This document shows, one piece after another, positions 58,632-64,000 of a DNA stretch of 64,000 nt. The stretch's first letter is position 1. Each line of letters opens with the position of its first letter. Source of the stretch: Epiperipatus broadwayi (lineage: Eukaryota > Onychophora > Udeonychophora > Euonychophora > Peripatidae); NCBI GenBank assembly GCA_028023455.1, contig JAQFVV010000255.1, forward strand, positions 1,205,699-1,269,698, written 5' to 3'. Below the pieces are notes generated by a model. It searched no databases, was not told the DNA's origin, and saw only the letters and a program-made list of their open reading frames with translations. The position numbers were made by a program, and so were the translations under genes.

Positions 58632-59208
58632 AATACTCGTCTGTACCCTTCATCTATCAGAGATTTATATAGAAACAAATGACAAAGATAAACTTGCCAG
58701 ATATATCAAAACATCTACTAAAGTGAAACATTTTATAACTAGAATCAAACTATTTCTTCATCATTGCAAATACAGGCCATTAACCTTCTATGTAACTTAG
58801 TGCTATAATATGTGGATTTTATAACTAAAAGTATTTTAATCAAAGCTTAATCTGTTATTAAATGCTTAAACATCACATCATTATCCAAGCAACTGATCAC
58901 TAAATTATTTATAAATTGGTAAACATACTAACATCCATGCTTTTTGATGGTTTCATTAATAATTGCTATACTAATATGTAAAATGTTTAAAAGAATTTAT
59001 ATTTAAAATTTAAAAATATAATAATACTGCATTGTCCATACTGAATCATGTATAAGCATATATTTAAAAATATCTTATGTAATGTTTTGATTTATTTTTG
59101 AGCTGTTTTAAGTGTTTAACACAAAAGTATAAATTTATAGATATATTAAACAACCTCCATACTTCCCCATTCTTCTTAAATTCATATAAATAAAAATACA
59201 ATAAAAGA
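58632..59208. other. AT-rich DNA, no gene seen
   Basis: Nothing recognised. Confidence 0.5.
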
Positions 59209-59375
59209 CAAATCAGATATATTAATCTTTAACTGATGTTTAAAGTTTATATCTGTGCTAGAGATAATCTCTAGTTTAGAAAAATGATTAGTAATAATCA
59301 TTATTGTATTTATCTGAGGTATAGAGAGTCAAAGTTGTGAGTAGAGTGAGTTTGACAATGGTAAATAAAAATATA
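59209..59375 (+). repeat. Family H repeat, copy 2
   Basis: Second copy of 51449-51615, same strand, with mostly single-base differences. GCTAGAGATAATCTCTAG is a near-perfect palindrome here. Confidence 0.75.
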
Positions 59376-60349
59376 ACAAAAGTATGAATTATTTAGCTAT
59401 TTATACTACACCATCAACATTGGTGGTTTTCCTCCAAACTAACCATCCTGAATCCTAAACAAGGCATTTAGTTTATTTAATACAATATATCCTTATATAT
59501 ATAAATATATTATTAACCAGGTGTTAGCTATTTTTGACCATAAAAAAAATCATTCATTTATTATTGTTGGCTATAATAGGGACAGAAATAGGGACAGAAA
59601 TATCTGGGTCAATTATAAGATTATTTATTGTAAATAATTTCTTCCAGGAAGCTTAATATATTGAAAACACAGCGATCCACAAATTTGTCATCTATGTTCA
59701 TAGAAACAATTTGTTTTTGGAAACCAGTTTCAAATTATCTTTTAGTTTAAGAGGGGAAGAGAGCTAATTACACATTCAAAAACTAAATATTTAAAAATAA
59801 ATAATAATAAAATACAAAAACCATAAAATTTAATTAATTAGAACACAAATATCATAAGAAATGTGTGTGTGTTTTGTATAAATGTACATACACATAACTA
59901 AGTGTATCAATTTAAAATGAAGTCTCTAGTCAAATTCAAAGTAAAACTTCACTAACTGGTGGTTTAATTGTTGAGGTAGACTTCTCAGGTGCAAAGTAAT
60001 AAGACTATCTTTCTACAATCATCCAGTAAATATATTTATCTAAAATACTTTGTACCAAAAGTAGATTACAAGTTTTTATTAGAACTGTAAATCATACAAT
60101 ATTACTGTACACATCATATATGAGAATATTGAAAATATAATAATTTTCTAAATACTTACATAATTAAATAACCCCCCCCCAAAAAAAAAAATCTAATGTT
60201 ATATTTAGAATATTTTTCATAGGTTTTATAGATTTAGAATCTTAAATCAGACAATTAATAAAAATATGATGTTTTGGCAATATAGTTTTTCCCTATCTGG
60301 TTTATTCTATTTATTGTTATATTGAATAAATTATTTCAGGAGGCACAAT
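59376..60349. other. AT-rich DNA, no gene seen
   Basis: A C9A11 run lies at about 60172. Nothing else recognised. Confidence 0.5.
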
Positions 60350-60560
60350 AGTCACATGATCACCATTTCTTATGCTTGATCTTAACTATTATTAAAACAG
60401 GCAAAACTCTCCACACAGTAGTGCCACTCAGCGCAAGCCAGAGTAATTAATGGATGCCAGAAGGCTTGTGCATAAAATCCCTATTTAGTATCTACTCATC
60501 CAATATCCCTGGACTAATTTCTGGCTTGTGGCCTTCCTCAGTGAGGCACAATAGTCAGTA
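60350..60560 (-). repeat. Family A half unit with hammerhead-like motif
   Basis: Runs from TCACATGATCACCATTTC to GTGAGGCACAATAG. The minus-strand hammerhead (about 60507-60547) has CUGAGGA (core intact apart from free position 7), GGC/GCC stem II, GAAA, AUU/AGU stem III and C17, but stem I is disrupted (GUC followed by CAGGGA). Confidence 0.7.
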
Positions 60561-61789
60561 TACCCATAACTTGGATGTTAGATCTTGTTCTTATAATTTT
60601 ATAAACCCTTATCGATGAAAAGTTTGGAGTTTTTTATTAATTTTTTCAATTGCAATCTTTATGCTGATTTTTGGCATATATATAAGGCAATTCCCAAAAA
60701 GCTGTTAGTGCAAGATGACATTCAGATGGAATTTCTCTATCTAAAGTCAGTTGTCACCCAGCAGATTTTATTGCTTGGGTACAGTATAACTTTGGAATTC
60801 ATTCAGAATATCCATAATAATCTAAAGATTATAGACATTCTGTAAAATTAGTACATCATTTATAAAAGTTATTATCATTACTTTCATGATCCCATTATAT
60901 ATTATAAAGACTGGGCATTTGACTCAATTTCTTTCACCAATGGATCTGCATATACTGCAAAAAGCAATAAATACCAATCGTGGTGAGCCTTATAGAATTC
61001 CTCTTCCTAATCCAAAAAAAATCAGTTTGTCATATAATTTTGTATTGAAATTCTGCTATCTTTTATATAGTTTCCTATTGTTTGAATCAGAAATATGCAA
61101 TCAGATATCAACTGTATTAATATTTCCAATGGGTATGACCAATTTATCAGATCAAAAGTGAACTTGTTGCATAATATTATATCAATTTTAATTCTTTAAT
61201 GTACATAATCACTTCTTAGATCTGCATGATTACATTCAAACTGCTTTTCTACATTTTAAAGTATTATGGAAATTTCATATTTCTTAACTGATGTGGGCTT
61301 TTTAACAATATTCTACTTTAGTATTTTAAAGTCCATATCTTCAATTAAAATTTCTCACATTTTCCACAATCAGTGTTTGTTCAGCACTTTCCCTAATACT
61401 GAACAATACTCTTTCATTCATGTAAGACCAATCTTTTCATGTATATCTGATTAAAACATTCCAATATCATCGGTATCAAGACATAATCTGAAAGTTTATA
61501 ATGAAATTGCATCTTTTGAAAAAATTATTTGCTTCTTTGTCAATCTCTTGTTATATTTCATCTCCTTATGCTTTCCTGCTACACTACTTTTCACCATTTT
61601 TATGTAGTTTCAACTTCACCAAATTTTATCTTTAAAATATAATCATCTACACGTATTCCTGATTCTAATTTGTTCCCATCTAACATAATTAAAATATCTT
61701 TTGTCTATAGCATATAAACTTTGGCACAGTTCATCATTGGTTTTGATAGGATTTCCAAATTCAAAGTTAGTTTTCATATTTTCTTTGTT
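60561..61789. other. Unassigned region with several medium open frames
   Basis: Frames at 60615-60845, 60886-61161 and 61266-61454 (plus) and part of 61643-61939 (minus). The minus-strand piece NPIKTNDELCQSLYAIDKRY has a coding-like texture, but I recognise no family and the frames conflict. It may be a decayed element of another type. Confidence 0.3.
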
Positions 61790-62030
61790 TCTAGTGCTCT
61801 CAGATCCAAGGCTCCTCGCTGATGAAGGCCACAAGCCAAAAACTAGTCTGGGGATATTGGATGAGTAGGCATTAGATAGGGATTTTATGCACAAGCCTTC
61901 TGGCATCCATTGATTACTTTGTTTAGCACAAGATGGCACTACTATGTGGAGAGTTTTTGCCTGTTACTAACAGTTATGTGCTAGCATGAGATGGTGATCA
62001 TGTGATGTTTAGTGGTTTTGATTCTTCTGT
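61790..62030 (+). repeat. Family A half unit with hammerhead-like motif
   Basis: From CTCTCAGATCCAAGGCTCC to GATGTTTAGTGG. Ribozyme at 61813-61854: stem I UCCUCG/UGGGGA, CUGAUGA intact, GGC/GCC stem II, then AAAA instead of GAAA (G12 to A), ACU/AGU stem III, C17. One substitution from a complete core. Confidence 0.75.
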
Positions 62031-63756
62031 TGTATTGATGATATAATATGTCATATTTCTCTTGAAGATTGTGAATTAACTTTTAATTTGGCTTGAAGCA
62101 TCTTAATGATGGGATTATTATCTGTATTCTTATATTCTTCATTTTATTTGGTTCTAGGACAAATTACTTGGTAATTTATTCATTTTTTTTTTTTTGGAGT
62201 TAATTCTGAGATGGATATGGCATTTGGCTGAAATATTGACTATTATTGTTTTGTAAGTAAAAAATTTCTGTTAATACAAAAATACAATGGCTATTTTTTA
62301 TACTATAGTAGTTTTTTTATTTCTAAATGGAAATATATAATATAAAGCTTTGATTGATAATAGTTATGTTTGTAAATTATATTAGGATCAAAGTTGTAAA
62401 AATACTTTGTGTACAGTTGCATAACTATTTTATACAGTTACCAATTTTGAAAATATTCTTTTAATAATAACGTGAAAGGCTGAAGTCTTTGTCAGATGCA
62501 CCTTAAAAATGTTTATATGACAGCCAATCAGATGTAATAATGACTGCACAGGGAACTCTCGAGTCAAAACACAAGGCAGAGATTTTACGAGAAAAAGATG
62601 GTTCCATTTTCCTCTTTACTTAAATTCATATATAAATAAGCCAGCCTCAAGCATTTTATCCTTTTAGTAAATATATTTATTTTGAAAGAAAAAAAGAGAT
62701 TTAAGTAATCTGTGTATGTGTGTGTACTTGATGATTTAAGACAAATATAGGTTTTTTTTATTCTCTCCTCCCTTTTAAAAAATGTTTTAAAATGCATACT
62801 TTAGTAAAGTAATGACATTAATCTCAGATGTTAATATAAAAAAAGTTTGTTTTAACAATCTAAAATTATTATTCTTTTAAGATAGGTATATTTTTTGTAT
62901 AGTTCTGAAATAAATTGTCATCAAGTTTTATATGCCTATTAGAATAACATTCCTGGGGAATTGATTAATCATTTTAAACGCTGAAAAAAAAATTTATGCA
63001 AAGTTAAAACTATTATTTTTCCCTTATTATTTTAAAATCTTAGTAAATACATAATTTATGATTTATTTTTTATTTTTAAATTAATTTAAATTCAATATTA
63101 TGACTAAATTTAAATTATGACTAAATGTCACTTAGTCATAATTTTATATTGTCAGAAGTTTTTGGTCTAATGCATCTATTATTTATTACGAGTATATACA
63201 TATACATCTGTAAAAATGTTTACAATAATTTCATTTACCTTCAAAATATTCACAAATAAATATTTATCATCCACGAGTCTGACAGATTTGTATGTAAGCT
63301 GATGAAGCAATGTAATATCACTGTCTGAAATATAAGGCAGTTTCCAAAAAAAATGCTTCTGGTAAACTGCCCAGAATATCATGTTAATAAAAACAGTCAA
63401 TCACTAACTAATAATAACTGATTGACATCCGTCTTCAAGTGATGGAACATGACACGTCAGACATCATATCTTGAGTGATGAACTATTCTGTTATTTTTGA
63501 ATGGCCTGCTGCCTTTGTTTTAATTTTTAACTTTTCTGTAACTCGGAAACAAAGTTCTTTTTTGTGACACTACTTGAAGAGATATTAATAAGCTATATCT
63601 CAATAAACATAGATTTTGTAAGAAATTATCTCATAAATGATCATATAAGATATTAAGAATTTATCTTCTTGTAGTTAAATAATGAGATGAGCATAAATTT
63701 TCAATTATTTTATTAAAATGTTTCATTAATTTTAATAAATGATATATATATATATA
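62031..63756. other. AT-rich DNA, no gene seen
   Basis: Nothing recognised; the open frames at 62585-62797 and 63179-63400 have no motif. Confidence 0.5.
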
Positions 63757-64000
63757 TCACATAATCACCATTTCTTATGCTTACACAAGCTGTCTACACA
63801 GAGATGTGATGATGTGATGTGATGTATTATGGCTTTTCTTTAAACGAAGTCAAGAATATCTCAGCAATTATGCCCAGATAAACCTCAATTATTTCAATAT
63901 CGACTGCGCTTTATAAAATAATATTATTTACAGTAATCAGTGGATGCAAGAAGGTTTGTGCATAAAATCCCTATCCAGTGCCTACTCATCCAATATCCCC
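63757..64000 (-). repeat. Family A half unit, interrupted by family C, cut by window end
   Basis: Begins TCACATAATCACCATTTC beside a (TA)n, is split by family C, and resumes at AGTAATCAGTGGATGC through CCAATATCCCC at the window edge, just before the ribozyme position. Confidence 0.75.
63803..63884 (+). repeat. Family C short repeat, third copy, nested in family A
   Basis: GATGTGATGATGTGATGTG, GGCTTTTCTTTAAACGAAG, TCAAGAATATCTCAGCAATT and ATGCCCAGATAAACC. Its position inside a family A unit shows it can move or that family A carries it as a variant. Confidence 0.75.

Overview
The window looks like intergenic (or very long intronic) DNA from an AT-rich metazoan genome, most likely an invertebrate. 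The evidence is the absence of any recognisable host gene and the presence of degraded eukaryotic retroelements: Penelope-like elements (PLEs) with GIY-YIG nucleases, an RTE-type LINE, a second zinc-knuckle LINE, a Ty3/gypsy element and several tRNA-derived repeats. The phylum cannot be fixed from sequence alone; molluscs, chelicerates, flatworms and cnidarians all carry such sets. Most of the long open frames that exist are retroelement pieces or frames opened by tetranucleotide repeats.

Layout. 0-8 kb: an LTR-like fragment, a 650-bp AGAC/AGAT satellite, three PLE remnants (1.1, 4.2 and 7.3 kb) and two foldback copies of repeat family A. 9.4-10 kb: a family B tandem pair. 12.4-16.1 kb: an internally deleted gypsy element with both LTRs and a 5-bp target duplication. 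18.8-20.1 kb: a solo-LTR-like element. 20.4-22.9 kb: an RTE-type LINE, nearly intact over its reverse transcriptase. 22.9-25.7 kb: two 5'-truncated PLE copies joined head to head. 27-41 kb: mostly AT-rich DNA with foldback elements. 41.3-42.6 kb: tandem and inverted ribozyme-bearing repeat units holding a nested SINE. 46.2-49.6 kb: a very old LINE. 51.5-58.6 kb: a dense cluster of PLE, RTE, family A, family B and SINE copies. 59-64 kb: more family A and AT-rich filler.

The most interesting signal is that several otherwise unrelated repeats carry hammerhead-ribozyme (HHR) motifs. Family B holds a complete type I hammerhead (core residues, stems I and II, very short stem III), intact at 56746-56789 on the minus strand. 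It also occurs as direct units spaced about 494 bp apart, the organisation known from retrozymes and hammerhead-bearing SINE-like repeats. Families A and A' carry a second, different hammerhead design, with A' as 453-bp direct units. PLE 3' regions at 7.65, 23.0 and 25.6 kb, and a foldback at 29 kb, carry decayed versions. Many of these repeats share a tail-out inverted layout, with 3' ends on both outer sides, as PLE insertions have.

A second family worth attention is a set of six roughly 90-120-bp tRNA-like retroposons with A-rich tails. Most have clear 9-14-bp target duplications and some sit inside older repeats. They consist of almost nothing but a class-II-like tRNA cloverleaf whose acceptor stem is extended by a TGTCA/TGACA inverted repeat.
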